From positions 14,363,292-14,427,291 of the forward strand of contig NC_088312.1 of the NCBI RefSeq assembly GCF_910592395.1: a stretch of DNA of 64,000 bases. Direction: 5' to 3'. Origin of the DNA: Lineus longissimus (Eukaryota; Nemertea; Pilidiophora; Heteronemertea; Lineidae). Shown piece after piece: positions 1 through 9,703 of the stretch; the first letter of the stretch is position 1, and each line of letters begins with the position of its first letter. The position numbers were made by a program, and so were the translations under genes. Below the pieces are notes generated by a model that saw only the letters and a list, made by a program, of their open reading frames with translations, made no database searches and was not told the origin of the DNA.

Positions 1-154
1 GTTTAAGAATCTCTTCTAAGTTTGCCTGACTTGGCGGGCCAATGGCAATTCTCAAGAATCTCTTAAGTAAATATGAGTAACCAATTGTTGCCGTCGCCAA
101 TAACACACTTTGGTACAGTGTATTGATGATTTCCTTCTTTCCTGGTGTTTCCAT
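1..154 (-). CDS. Small hydrophobic protein of virus-like element, partial (runs off window)
   Basis: The minus strand has an ATG at 154-152 and stays open to the window edge, about 51 codons. The N-terminus has charged residues (METPGKKE) followed by a hydrophobic stretch near residues 15-30 (SVLLATATIGYSYLL) and basic residues, so a single membrane segment is likely. It follows the capsid-like gene in the same direction at 120 bp, so it probably belongs to the same structural block. Its function is unknown; the C-terminus is not in the window. Confidence 0.45.
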   Translation of the reverse strand, partial: METPGKKEIINTLYQSVLLATATIGYSYLLKRFLRIAIGPPSQANLEEILK

Positions 155-274
155 TTATTTAGAATGAAATCTTCATTGGTGACACCAATTGATTCATATT
201 TACAGTAAAATAATCTTAATGTTGCGGCAATTGGCAGTCAAAATTAATGATCTTAATGTTGCAAGTTAACAATC
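155..274. repeat. Gene spacer with three short direct repeats
   Basis: The spacer between the small hydrophobic gene and the capsid-like gene holds three variants of AATCTTAATGTTG, at about 209, 249 and 270. They lie just upstream (minus strand) of the small hydrophobic gene. A promoter role is conceivable but not shown. Confidence 0.3.
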
Positions 275-1530
275 CTAATGTTGTAATGAAACAATCTGTG
301 AATTTTGAATGTTAACTTGAGCATCAGAAACCACAAATATGTGCATTTTGTATGGCCCCTTTCCAGATTCTTTTGTTATCGACAATTGAATACCATCTTT
401 AGTGTTTTGAAGCTTTTTGCCCGATCCGTGTAATCTATTGTCTTCAGTAGTTCTCAGGTCCAACCAAAGACCGTAGTTATTCGAGTCTCCATAGTACTTT
501 TTCATAGACATGTTGCAGTCGTAAGTTTTCTTTAAGTCTTCGGTCATGAAGTGTTTCTTGATCTCCTCCCATTGATCTAGCATTCTCATTCCTTCTGGGA
601 ATACCTGATTAGCAACTCCTTCGATGGTTATTTGAACTTTTGTTATGTTAGGATTTCAAACTTTTCAGAATCTCTTGAACCATCAGTGTAATCAGAAATG
701 AATAGAAGTAATAGTCCTTTTATGGACATTCGAGGAAAATTGATGTTCTCGTTGATCAGCGTTTCATTGGCCGTTACGTTGACAGTTTTGAAGTGATCTA
801 CCCAATCGTAATAGATGGAGAAACCTGAATTGTACTTGTTTGTAAGCGTATTGGCTAATCCCTTGTTAGTTACTGTGTCATATTCAAAACTGATATTTTC
901 AAGTTTGTAATTCATGTTTGCAGTTGTACTGGTAACGATGATCTCCTCCTTTGGTGCTAACGTAATCTCGATGATCACATCCTCTTGAATTGGAAACTTG
1001 TAAAATGGAGCATAGTTGAAAAATAGTTCAAAATCTAACGGTATGTTGTACTTGGTTCCAAATACTTTCTTCAGTGTTTTCTCATCGCTGGTTTCACCGG
1101 TAACGTCGGCTTCTGCCACACCTGATCTCAACTTTCTAAGATTTTCTGACTGAATACCTTGAAAAACACTATCGTTCCTTTGCTCTTGTGTTAACCACAG
1201 ATCTTTAAAAGTCGAATAATGACTGTATTCATTGAGATCAAATATCTGTTCCGTTCCCCACTTAATTACCATCTTGGATAACAGGTTTCTGCCGAGATTG
1301 TTAACCACGCTGTTCTTTGAATCACCAGAAATGGTGACATCAGCTGACAGAAAAAGAGACCTGGGTACAAAGAACGTATTTTCTCTTAAAGCAGGTATTC
1401 TAATGTACAATGTTTCTTTTGGGTTAGCAGAAGACGGATTGTGCGTGATAATGTGATGATTTCTCTCGGCCTTTAATCCGAGTGGAATCTTATGACTCCT
1501 TTCAGTGTTGAGCAGTACTCCAGTTGTCAT
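275..1530 (-). pseudogene. Capsid-like structural protein gene, one frameshift
   Basis: The minus-strand reading starts at ATG 1530-1528 and stays open for 295 codons to 643. The same protein clearly continues in another frame from about 645 to the stop at 275 (a frame that includes the 104-codon ORF ending QNSQIVSLQH). A single-base shift near 645-650 therefore breaks an otherwise intact gene of about 415 codons. The text is rich in beta-strand-like segments, with short motifs such as IPALRENTFFVPRSL, KDLWLTQEQRN and INFPRMSIKGLLLLF. From memory these match a family of capsid-like proteins in polymerase-B-bearing virus-like elements of cnidarians and other invertebrates; no search was run. 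A jelly-roll capsid role is inferred. The break could be real or an assembly error. Confidence 0.6.
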
Positions 1531-1534
1531 TCTA

Positions 1535-1549
1535 TTTAATTTACTTGAA
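1535..1549 (-). promoter_or_regulatory. 15-bp motif shared by the capsid-like and 465-aa genes
   Basis: TTCAAGTAAATTAAA (minus strand) lies 5 bases before the ATG of the capsid-like gene. An identical 15-mer overlaps the start of the 465-aa gene at 4746-4732. The two genes head separate stretches of the block, so a shared transcription start or promoter element is plausible. In AT-rich DNA chance is not excluded. Confidence 0.35.
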
Positions 1550-1627
1550 AATCATTCTATTTATTTGATCATTTCATCTCTGACTTGAAAATCATTCAAT
1601 CATTGATTTTACTTAGCAGCTTTAATT

Positions 1628-2674
1628 TTACTTAGCAGCTTTAACAGCTTTAACACCTTCTATCAAACCATAAATTATGGAGCTAACAACAACAATCACT
1701 AGAATGACTAGATGTTCGGCCATGAACCCAACAACTGCACCAATTGTTTTCAGGAGAAATGATACGATAGAACCGATGATTCCCGGTAAAGCCGCAACTG
1801 ATTTCTTGGCCAGTTCTTTTAGCCATTCAGCTAACTTCTTTAGTCCTTCTTTAACTTTATCTGGAATCGATGATGGTTTATCCGGACTTGGCGGAGTAGG
1901 ACTTGGTGGTACTGGTTTATGCACAGGTTTCAAAGCATTACTGATACCAAGACCTAAAGTGGTAATTATCATAATCACTGCAGCGACTATTGCAGCAATT
2001 GTAAGGCCTTCAATCTTAAAAAGTAACTTGATTCTGTCCTTGAGTGAAATCTCTGAATCTGGTCTTTTAATGTAGTCTATCCAAATTCTCTTCCATCTTT
2101 CATTTTGTGATTCATATTCATCATTAAGGTATTTCAAACTTTTCCTTTCTTGGTCTAGTAAATCCTTTAATTCTTGTTTCTTAACAGGGTCTGTTTCTTG
2201 GTCGTGTTGTTCATCAAGGAGTGCAATCTTACTGATGAGTCTTCCTCTCGTTTCACCCATCTTTTTCTCATTCAATGCAATTGTTCTAATTTCTCTAGCA
2301 TCTTCCTCACCAAATTCTTCCAATCGTTCTTGATCAGTTGCTCCCATCAGCGTTTCCATTAGTGTTTTATTCATCGTATCTTCATCTAAACTTTCCTCGT
2401 CACTATTGATTACGTCAGTAATTTGTGCTGCTAAATTTGTTCTCTGTAGTGTCGGTCTATTGATTCGTGTTCTTGACGGTGACGGCGGACGTAAGTCATG
2501 AACAATTTCCTGCATTTGAATTTGTTCTTTTGGTGTTGACGTTTTATCATCACCTCTTAGATTATCAAGGAAAGCGGTTGCTTCTCTTCTCTTTTTTTCT
2601 TTCTTTTCAGCTTCATCTTCTAGTTCTTGTCTTCGTTCGGCAATAAGTCCTGTGCTTTTAAAATGATGACTCAT
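1628..2674 (-). CDS. Coiled-coil/membrane protein of virus-like element (348 aa)
   Basis: This is a complete frame from ATG 2674 to stop 1628. Residues 10-40 are highly charged and helical. Residues about 105-215 are an acidic/basic coiled-coil-like region. A hydrophobic segment at about 225-250 (GLTIAAIVAAVIMIITTLG) is followed by a proline-rich linker (PPSPTPPSPDKPSS). An amphipathic helix (LKKLAEWLKELAKK) and two more hydrophobic segments (LPGIIGSIVSFLLKTIGAVV; HLVILVIVVVSSIIYGL) close the protein. This C-terminal arrangement is one I recognise from hypothetical proteins of cnidarian virus-like elements. A virion membrane or membrane-remodelling role is inferred. A decayed homologue is at 10341-11150. 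Confidence 0.65.
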   Translation of the reverse strand: MSHHFKSTGLIAERRQELEDEAEKKEKKRREATAFLDNLRGDDKTSTPKEQIQMQEIVHDLRPPSPSRTRINRPTLQRTNLAAQITDVINSDEESLDEDTMNKTLMETLMGATDQERLEEFGEEDAREIRTIALNEKKMGETRGRLISKIALLDEQHDQETDPVKKQELKDLLDQERKSLKYLNDEYESQNERWKRIWIDYIKRPDSEISLKDRIKLLFKIEGLTIAAIVAAVIMIITTLGLGISNALKPVHKPVPPSPTPPSPDKPSSIPDKVKEGLKKLAEWLKELAKKSVAALPGIIGSIVSFLLKTIGAVVGFMAEHLVILVIVVVSSIIYGLIEGVKAVKAAK

Positions 2675-2734
2675 GGAATTTAATTTCTCAATTACTGATT
2701 TACCACCAGGAGAGCTTGTTATTGTAGAATTGGC

Positions 2735-3334
2735 TTAAAGATTACCCTCTTTATCTGTTATTCTAACCAAAATTAGATCTCCTTTATTGTGTCCTATCAT
2801 GTAGAGAGTTTCATTTGTTATTCCTTTTAAGAGCTTATTATCAGAAATTACGTTACTACTATTAATGTCATAATTGATAATGTACTCAACTTCTACTGCT
2901 GTAAAAACAAGTTTGGAAAGTTTATCTAAATTTCCTGGAGTAAATTTCATCGGTTTGTCCTTAGTAAAATTTTCAGATCTAAGCACTTCCAATCTATTAT
3001 TTTCGTTAACTTTTACATCCTCTTTATTGTCTCTTTCATCAAAAAATTTTCTCATTTTTTCAGTTTCAATCTTAATTCTTTCATTCCAATTTATTTCATC
3101 AACAGAGTAATTACGTGGGTTGCTAAAGTCATCATAGGAAGTTAGATTTTGAGTATTTGCATCTTGAATCATACTCAATTCATTCAAAAAATCCTTGTCA
3201 AGATATGTTTCGTAAGTTGTGCCGTCATCAGGTACTGGGGTAATGAATGATGTTTCGGCAGTTCTACTGTTATTTTCTAAAAACCGATAATTTTCTAAGT
3301 CCTCCATTTCGAGATCTTCTCCTCCTTCAGCCAT
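2735..3334 (-). CDS. Acidic 199-aa protein of virus-like element
   Basis: This is a complete frame from ATG 3334-3332 to stop 2735. The protein is acidic and hydrophilic with no membrane segment; the N-terminus is strongly acidic (GGEDLEMEDLENY). The ATG follows the stop codon of the 465-aa gene without a single spacer base (TAA then ATG). The divergent copy at 9700 keeps this tight junction as a 4-base ATGA overlap. The function is unknown; a minor capsid or scaffold protein is one possibility. The C-terminal motif VRITDKEG is conserved in the second copy (VRITDRNG). Confidence 0.6.
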   Translation of the reverse strand: MAEGGEDLEMEDLENYRFLENNSRTAETSFITPVPDDGTTYETYLDKDFLNELSMIQDANTQNLTSYDDFSNPRNYSVDEINWNERIKIETEKMRKFFDERDNKEDVKVNENNRLEVLRSENFTKDKPMKFTPGNLDKLSKLVFTAVEVEYIINYDINSSNVISDNKLLKGITNETLYMIGHNKGDLILVRITDKEGNL

Positions 3335-4732
3335 TTACTTTACAGTAATAAAAATTAAACTTCCAACAACAGCATAGAGGATAAACTTGATTGTTTCATG
3401 GGTATCATCAGGCTTATTGGTCATATCAATCTTATTGGGCACAATAGGCCTGACCTGCCCAGTAGGCCTACCAGTTACAGCATTTTTACTTGCTACAGCA
3501 CTTTTACTTGTTACAGCAGTTTTACTGGACACAACAGTCTTCACATCTTTTGGTGTGGTATTGGTATTAGCCTTAACCCTTATCTTCTTAGAAGTTTGAC
3601 CTTGCATCAATAGAGGAGGAAAGGTCTTTTCATTGTTAATATTATTCTTACCAGGCTTCAAGTGTTTAGTTGCTATCAGGATATTATTGTTGTAATTCTC
3701 GATCTTGCCGATCTTGAGTACCATGTCAGACCCTATGATGTACAGACCTGGGGAAATTACATAGTCTAATCGTGTGTGAGTGTCCGACAGTGCTTTCTGG
3801 TATCTAGCAATTGAGGTAGGGATATCCACATGCTGTTCAATTGAGTCACTTAGCAGTTTGATGAACTCCTTCTGGGCGTCAAATTCAGTTCCTGTTGTCC
3901 CAGTAATCGGGGTTCTAGTAAGGGCCTGTGATCCCAGTACACAGTAAACATATGTTCTGATGGAATCATTCAATCTTTCTATCCCTGGATTCGAGAAACC
4001 TGAGGACTTAAGAGTCATGAATTGTTGGTATGATTGATCGTGTGGCTGTTTGAGAACCTCAAAAATATGTTTATGTTGATTAACATACCACTGGATCCAA
4101 CCCTGATCGTATTTGAAGTTAGCCATCCAAGCGTCCCAATCAGATTTAAACATTGGTGGCGTTCTATTCTCGTGAATATGCATTAATAAGAAATTGATTT
4201 TAGAGTTATCGATGTAGTAACCAGGGTCAGTTATGCTTGGGTTGTAATCCGGTTCACCCCAGGAAGCCCATCCATCATTACTTTCAAACAATGAAAAATC
4301 ATACTCGTCTTTTAAGCCAAATTCGCTTAGTAACTCACCTAGTTTCCTACGGTTAATGTTATTATTTGTTTCATTGAAAATGCTTTCTTCCAAAATGGGG
4401 ATATCAAGGTTTTTCATAATTTTTCTGATTTGATAGTAAGTGTGGAACCTGTAAAGTGATCTGATCATTTGATTGCTGCTGTTCAGGTGCTCTAGTGAAA
4501 TGCCACATCCAGTTGTCGCGAACCATACGGCCATGTTAAACTGGGTCTGGTAGAACGCCAGTGGGTTTTTTTCAAGTGTAAGACAATCATCTCTGTTTTT
4601 AAAATTGAAAAACTCTGGCGTGATATCACTTTCTTGTACTTTGAAAAATCTGTTAGTGGTAACATAGGCATCAAATTGACAAAAGTCAAATGTAATGTTA
4701 TCCTTATGCTTCGTTGCCAATGGGTAATACAT
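3335..4732 (-). CDS. 465-aa structural-type protein with C-terminal membrane anchor
   Basis: This is a complete frame from ATG 4732 to stop 3335. Residues 1-370 are soluble and mixed, with conserved blocks FATTGCGIS, ITDPGYYIDNSK, HENRTPPMF, LKSSGFSNPGIERLNDSIRT and IGSDMVLKIGKIENYNN. Residues about 385-440 are a Thr/Ser/Lys-rich low-complexity linker, and a terminal hydrophobic helix (IKFILYAVVGSLIFITV) ends the protein. All blocks recur in the decayed copy at 7231-9703. I recognise the family from hypothetical proteins of invertebrate virus-like elements; the exact role is unknown. The high residue conservation between two distant copies argues for selection on the protein. Confidence 0.65.
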   Translation of the reverse strand: MYYPLATKHKDNITFDFCQFDAYVTTNRFFKVQESDITPEFFNFKNRDDCLTLEKNPLAFYQTQFNMAVWFATTGCGISLEHLNSSNQMIRSLYRFHTYYQIRKIMKNLDIPILEESIFNETNNNINRRKLGELLSEFGLKDEYDFSLFESNDGWASWGEPDYNPSITDPGYYIDNSKINFLLMHIHENRTPPMFKSDWDAWMANFKYDQGWIQWYVNQHKHIFEVLKQPHDQSYQQFMTLKSSGFSNPGIERLNDSIRTYVYCVLGSQALTRTPITGTTGTEFDAQKEFIKLLSDSIEQHVDIPTSIARYQKALSDTHTRLDYVISPGLYIIGSDMVLKIGKIENYNNNILIATKHLKPGKNNINNEKTFPPLLMQGQTSKKIRVKANTNTTPKDVKTVVSSKTAVTSKSAVASKNAVTGRPTGQVRPIVPNKIDMTNKPDDTHETIKFILYAVVGSLIFITVK

Positions 4733-4746
4733 TTAATTTACTTGAA
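4732..4746 (-). promoter_or_regulatory. Second copy of the shared 15-bp start-proximal motif
   Basis: TTCAAGTAAATTAAA on the minus strand, its last A being the first base of the ATG of the 465-aa gene. It is identical to the motif just before the capsid-like gene. Candidate promoter or initiator, inferred only. Confidence 0.35.
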
Positions 4747-4776
4747 TTTTTCCTTGAATTTTCCCTTGAATTTTGG

Positions 4777-4898
4777 TTAGGCCAAAAGTTATCAGATGGC
4801 AGCACTGTTAACTTCGCGGTTAGGTAAAAACTAGCAGATAGCAGCACTGTTCACTTATTTGGTTAGGCCAAATGCTATCAGATGGCAGCACTGTTTAA
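4777..4898. repeat. Three 43-bp tandem repeats upstream of the element genes
   Basis: Three imperfect units begin with GGTTAGG and contain GGCAGCACTGTT, with a spacing of 43 bp. They sit about 45-165 bp upstream of the first element gene, where a terminal repeat or promoter would be expected. No copy of the 153-bp terminal repeat of the second element is found here, so this end is either divergent or truncated. Confidence 0.6.
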
Positions 4899-4935
4899 CA
4901 GGTGTTACATTAAATAGGAATAAATGTCATTGATC

Positions 4936-5025
4936 TAGTAGAAGTGCAATAGCCGAGTGTGTAAAGCATGGAGCTTCCACACATGAGGTTATGTGTTGGT
5001 GTGGGTTCGTTTCCCGGTGAAGGCA
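4936..5025 (+). repeat. tRNA-like Pol III promoter sequence (SINE head candidate)
   Basis: AATAGCCGAGTGTGTAAAGC resembles an A box of a Ser/Leu-type tRNA gene, and GTGGGTTCGTTTCCC about 45 bases further on resembles a B box. No acceptor stem or proper anticodon arm can be paired, so this is not a functional tRNA gene. A tRNA-derived SINE head is the simplest reading. Downstream (5085-5155) are short repeats of the type GGGATAAGT. Confidence 0.35.
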
Positions 5026-5523
5026 ACATATGAAGACGGGTTTTAGTGTGGATAATAGAGCGGGTGTAAATTTATCATGCCGGGATAAGTTTTAGTCCCA
5101 CTGGGATAAGTTTTGGGGTCACTGGGATAAGTAAGTAATAGGGATAACTCAAGTAATAGGGAAACTTGTAGTTTTATCCATGTTACGTATTTTAGTAAGT
5201 TTGGTAGATTTGGGAAAACCCCAAAGACCCCCCAGTGTTAACAGAAATTTTTCCATGTTGGGTTTTTGGTAGTGTTTGTGGGTTAAAACAATGAATTCTT
5301 GACAAATGTACATGAATAATGATGAAGGGTGAAGTTTTTTGCCCAAATTCCCAGAAAAGTCGTAGGATAGTCGTACATACGTTTCCCTATTACTAGCGCT
5401 TAACTTTACTCAGACAAAAAAATGTGTGTTAGTCAGTTTAGGTATGAGGAATATCCCGAGTCATGGGTGATCACATGCTGTAGCCTGATAATGCGAGTCC
5501 AAGAGCCCTTGTCCTGATGCTCG

Positions 5524-5685
5524 ATGACAGTACATTGTATTCTTGATGATGGATTCCTCGGAAGTCTTAAACCGAATGGTGACAACCCTAGGGCCATGTA
5601 CCCAGTCAAGTGTAACTGCTCATGCGGCAACTTGGCTTGTAGTGCAGACTGTGAAAGATGGCACCATGGTGCACTACTTCACTGA
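5524..5685 (+). CDS. Short cysteine-rich open frame, unassigned
   Basis: A 53-codon frame from ATG 5524 to TGA 5683-5685. It contains five clustered cysteines in VKCNCSCGNLACSADCERW, a spacing seen in cystine-knot-like secreted factors, but there is no signal peptide in the visible part. It may be one exon of a host gene or chance. No recognised family. Confidence 0.2.
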   Translation: MTVHCILDDGFLGSLKPNGDNPRAMYPVKCNCSCGNLACSADCERWHHGALLH

Positions 5686-5824
5686 TAACAGGAAACGACT
5701 TGTAGCATGGTTTAGAATAAGGGCAAAAGGTCGTTTCATAGCAGAAGTGACAGCCATATAGATTGTCATTGAATATAATCCTCGAAGTTTTCAAATGATC
5801 TTCAGTAACTTTGTGTTATTTTAG

Positions 5825-6907
5825 CAAATATATCAATCGCGGAAGTATATTCTGGGTGATTTCCGTAATCTGAACCAGTTATATTATCATAGAAAGTTGA
5901 ATGTTGTTGTTTGTGAGTTTCGGGAAATGTCATATGAACCATACAACATGTACGTATTTGACAGAAATGCGGAGGGCAATTTCAAAATTCTACATCGGTT
6001 CTTTATCACAAATCCTATCATTTTGGGGGAATATGATTATGAGCTGATTCTGTCCACAGACAAAGGCCGTTTGCTGGCTGTGGGTATCACTGGGAAATTC
6101 CGCAGAAAGATTTGCGTTAGCCATGAGGACTTTTATTCCGGAACGACATCAACAAAAAAGACTCGCAAACTCATATCTAAGACTCTTAATGCATTTGCTG
6201 ATAAATTGGTCGTGAGGACTATAATTGTTATGAAGACTGGTAAAAAGACCTTTAGGCAAAAGTATATTTTCGCCATTTATACATTGGAGGATAGTGGATT
6301 TGATGTCAGTGCCAGATTCATGAAGTATCTCAATTACAGTTCTACAGGCATTTTCATTAGGCCTATACAAGGCAGATGGAGTACATATTCATCCCTAAGG
6401 AAGGTGAGATTCTTGTCGGACCAAGGCAACACACCACAAGACTTCTACTGGGATAACGAAGGCAACTTCTACATTATAGAACTTTCACCTCTGTTCGTAG
6501 AATGGTTTGCCGTTTGTGTATACAGCAAGGGGCAGAACTATCAGCAAACGGAAATTCGAATTCTAACTGAACTGAACTATGAAAATGTACCAAAAGAAGA
6601 CATTTATTTTTTATCTTTTCGTACATCTTCAGTGATATTAGAACGAGATATCGCGTTATTCTTAGATGACAAAACTTTGTATTTAAGAAAAAAAAATGTT
6701 AAATTCAAGATCACCAGTAAAATCATAAGTACCCGTGAACCATGCAACAATCTAAAGAATGCTACCTGGCACGGAGAACGAATCGTCAGATGCAATTCGG
6801 CAGCCTGTTATGAGACATCTTTTGTCGGAGAAGATGGTCAAATATTTGTTTGGCAAAAGAAAGCGGTCCACGGTTCTGGTACTGCGTTGATTTTTACTCG
6901 TGAATGA
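5825..6907 (+). CDS. Open exon of about 360 codons, unknown protein
   Basis: The frame is open from just after an in-frame TAG that is part of the splice-acceptor-like TTTGTGTTATTTTAG ending at 5824. It runs to TGA at 6905-6907. There is no ATG near the 5' end (the first candidate codon at 5897 is TTG), so a terminal exon of a spliced gene is the best reading. The protein has many short beta-like segments and an ending of the type ATWHGERIVRCNSA, vaguely like a beta-propeller, but I do not recognise the family. No AATAAA is seen between the stop and the terminal repeat of the virus-like element that begins only 81 bases later. Confidence 0.45.
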   Translation, partial: QIYQSRKYILGDFRNLNQLYYHRKLNVVVCEFREMSYEPYNMYVFDRNAEGNFKILHRFFITNPIILGEYDYELILSTDKGRLLAVGITGKFRRKICVSHEDFYSGTTSTKKTRKLISKTLNAFADKLVVRTIIVMKTGKKTFRQKYIFAIYTLEDSGFDVSARFMKYLNYSSTGIFIRPIQGRWSTYSSLRKVRFLSDQGNTPQDFYWDNEGNFYIIELSPLFVEWFAVCVYSKGQNYQQTEIRILTELNYENVPKEDIYFLSFRTSSVILERDIALFLDDKTLYLRKKNVKFKITSKIISTREPCNNLKNATWHGERIVRCNSAACYETSFVGEDGQIFVWQKKAVHGSGTALIFTRE

Positions 6908-6987
6908 AAATTGAGGAAAACGTGGTGAATTGCCTAACTTGCTAGAATTTAGAAAACAGTATTTGTAGCTTTCATTAAGATATTTTG

Positions 6988-7140
6988 AGTAGAAGGGTAA
7001 TGGATTTACAATTAATACGAATAATATCTGCGTAATAGCCTAAGAAAACTTCGTTTTCTTGCCCAAACCACACGTATTTCAACTTGTCAAAACGCCACCA
7101 TTACCCTTCTACTACACCCTGTAAACAGCATTCTCGACAA
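6988..7140 (+). repeat. Left terminal inverted repeat of the virus-like element
   Basis: 153 bp matching the reverse complement of 32063-32215 at about 147 positions. The outer 16 bases (AGTAGAAGGGTAATGG) recur inverted inside the repeat at 7097-7112, so its outer 125 bp could also fold as a small MITE-like hairpin. The first gene remnant starts 90 bp inside. Confidence 0.85.
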
Positions 7141-7230
7141 CAATGGGTTACGCTACTAACACAGTATCGATTCTCGTTACGTACATTTGGTAAAGCTTAT
7201 GTTAGTAATAGTAAAATTAACACTAAATAA

Positions 7231-9703
7231 ATGATTTATTACCCATTAACAACACAACATAAGGATATGTTTACATATGACTTTTTAACTTTAATGTTTA
7301 TGTTACCCCTAATAGTTTTTTCACTCTAAAAGAATTTAACATAACTCCTGGGTTATTAAGTTTGAAAAATAGAAAGGACTGTTTAAGATTGATGAATAAC
7401 CCACTATTGATTTACCATAATCTATTTAACCTGGCTGTATGGTTTGCAACAACTGGTTGTGGGATTTCTATTAAAGACCATTTAAACCACAGTGCTCCAA
7501 TGATCAAATCATTTACAGATTTTTTGCTTATTATCAAATATGTAAAATCATAAAAAAAACCTAGAGATATCAGCAAAAGGTGAAGCAATTTTCAACGAAG
7601 TTAACAATAACATAAATCGTAATAAACTATAGAGTGACTTTAAGCTAAATGATGAATATGATTTCTCAGTGTTTAGAAGTAATGGGGGGGGGGGGGACTT
7701 CCTGGAGTGTACCGGATTACGACCCGGCGATAACAGATCCAGGTTATTACATCAATAATTCGAAAGTTAATTTCTTTCTGATGCAAGTTCATGAGAACAG
7801 AATGCCTCCAATGTTTAATGCAGATTGGAATGCGGTATGGTTAATTTCAAGTACCCAGATATCTTCATCAAGGATCATGTCAGTAGACAAAAAAATGTAA
7901 TTGATGTGATAGAACAGAAACCATGTCGAACATACCAACAGTTTATTACTCTGAAGTCATCAGGTTTCTCAAATCCAGGGATAGAGAGATTGAATGATTC
8001 TATCAGAACTTCTGTTTATTGTATACCGGGCGCACAGGCACTCACCAAATCTCCAATTACAGGGTTGGGAGGAACACAATTAGATGCATAGAACGAATTT
8101 AATAAACTTTTACAAGATTCTATCGACAAACATCCTGATGTTCCAACTTCAATTGATAGGTACCAGAAATTATAATCTGATACACATACAAGACTGGATT
8201 ATGTAATAGCCCCCCCCCCCCCCCCCGGGCCGTACATCATTGGATCAGACATGGTACTCAATATGGGTGAGATAGTTAATCTATATCATAATACTATAAG
8301 GCGGCTCGCTAAAGTGCCATTTGGGGGTCGCGTTTCGTCTCGAAATTTTGCACGTTTGCGGGTGATATGTTATCCTGATGCAACGTCATGTTTATTTTCG
8401 GAAATTTACTTCAGCGGAGCAGTAATGAGGATGTTTTAATCGGACACGGTCAATTCTCCTTACCACTCACGGAAGCCAAGCCATTGCTGTTTAGTTATGC
8501 AGGGGATTAATGAATCACCTGCACTCCCTGTGGGGTGACTAACACCAACTGTTGAACGGCTGGCTGAAGGGGGGTGATTGGAACAGCCTGTACACGTGTT
8601 GACCTCCTGACCCAAGGTTAATGTTATTTTCAATCCACGATTGTAGGTCACCTGATCTTCGAGATTTCGCGGGGAAAGAAATTGTAAACAAACGTATGTG
8701 TGCAGTTCAAATGTTAACAAAAATGTATTTTTGGTACTTTCGGTTGCTGGACTTGGGTTTTCCCCGCAGTAAGGAGCTGGGGTCAAATTGGTGGTCTATT
8801 GTTTATGGGTGTTGTGTTAGCCAGAGCTAACCCGTGATAATGAAGGTTACCATGGTATGTTTATGTGCTCACCACAGCTCTCAATACTTGATCTGAAGAG
8901 GCGCGCTGAACCTGAAATTGCCTTATCAAGGAGCTGCTCACGGTGCTGAACTTCTAGCTTGCCTGTCGAGTAAGTGCCTTGCCCGAGACCTGGCTACATG
9001 TATAGGAGGAGCACGCATTTTAAAGTTATAGTAGTGATGGTTCGAGCCATTTGGAGGCCGACATGTGAAGGCCTATCTGGGTACTCCTTCTTCTCCGTAT
9101 AAAAAGGCGCATATTGCTGACTAAGGAACGAGGCATTGCCTCATCATCTCTATCGGACCAACTGATATACTTTTATATACACGCATACAGCACGCCACAT
9201 TTAGGTCCGAGTCTGTGGACAAATGGTTGGTTTAATTTGTCTCATCGATATCGCTCCTTTGATATTACATTAGATGTTTATTGCAATTTAATCTATTCAA
9301 GGTATAGCCCATTTGAACCTGCCTGCGCCACGGGTACAATGCTAGTTACAATAATAATATCTTAATTGCGCCACCTAATGCTAAATTTGGTAAGATTTAT
9401 GTTAACGGTAAAAAGACTTCAGCTCCTCCAGTGATGGAAGAAACAAGTGTTAAGAAAATAAGAGTGAAGACTAATTATGCAATTATGAAAAAAACTGTTG
9501 ATCACAGCGTTGATCACAGCCATGTTAATCACAGTCATGTTGATCATAGTACTGATCCTTGTAAGACTCATGTTACTACCAAGACTATTGTTAAATGTAA
9601 ACCTGTTACTGATAAACCAGATGACACACATGATACAATTAAATTCTTATTGTACACAGTGGTTGGTAGTTTGGTTGTTTTACTTGTTTTACTTGTTAAA
9701 TGA
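7231..9703 (+). pseudogene. Decayed copy of the 465-aa structural-type gene
   Basis: An ATG at 7231 opens a frame whose first residues match the 465-aa protein. Homology continues through blocks FATTGCGIS (7446), ITDPGYYINNSK (near 7730), HENRMPPMF and LKSSGFSNPGIERLNDSIRT. It is broken by several stops, by shifts at a poly-G run (7684) and a poly-C run (8210), and by an insertion of about 1 kb (8299-9345). The 3' part, 9346-9703, keeps a Lys/Ser/His-rich linker and the terminal hydrophobic helix. Its TGA stop at 9701-9703 overlaps the next start. Confidence 0.8.
8299..9345. mobile_element. 1-kb insertion inside the structural pseudogene (unassigned)
   Basis: Homology to the 465-aa protein stops at about 8298 and resumes at about 9346. 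The edges carry ATAATACTAT on the left and ATAATAATAT on the right, a possible 10-bp target duplication with one mismatch. Inside is a TATA-like GTATAAAAAGGCGC at 9097-9110, as in a promoter or LTR. No long open frame and no second copy were seen. Confidence 0.5.

Noticed and set aside
4936-5025. A functional tRNA gene
   Set aside because: A- and B-box-like sequences occur, but the acceptor and anticodon stems do not form.
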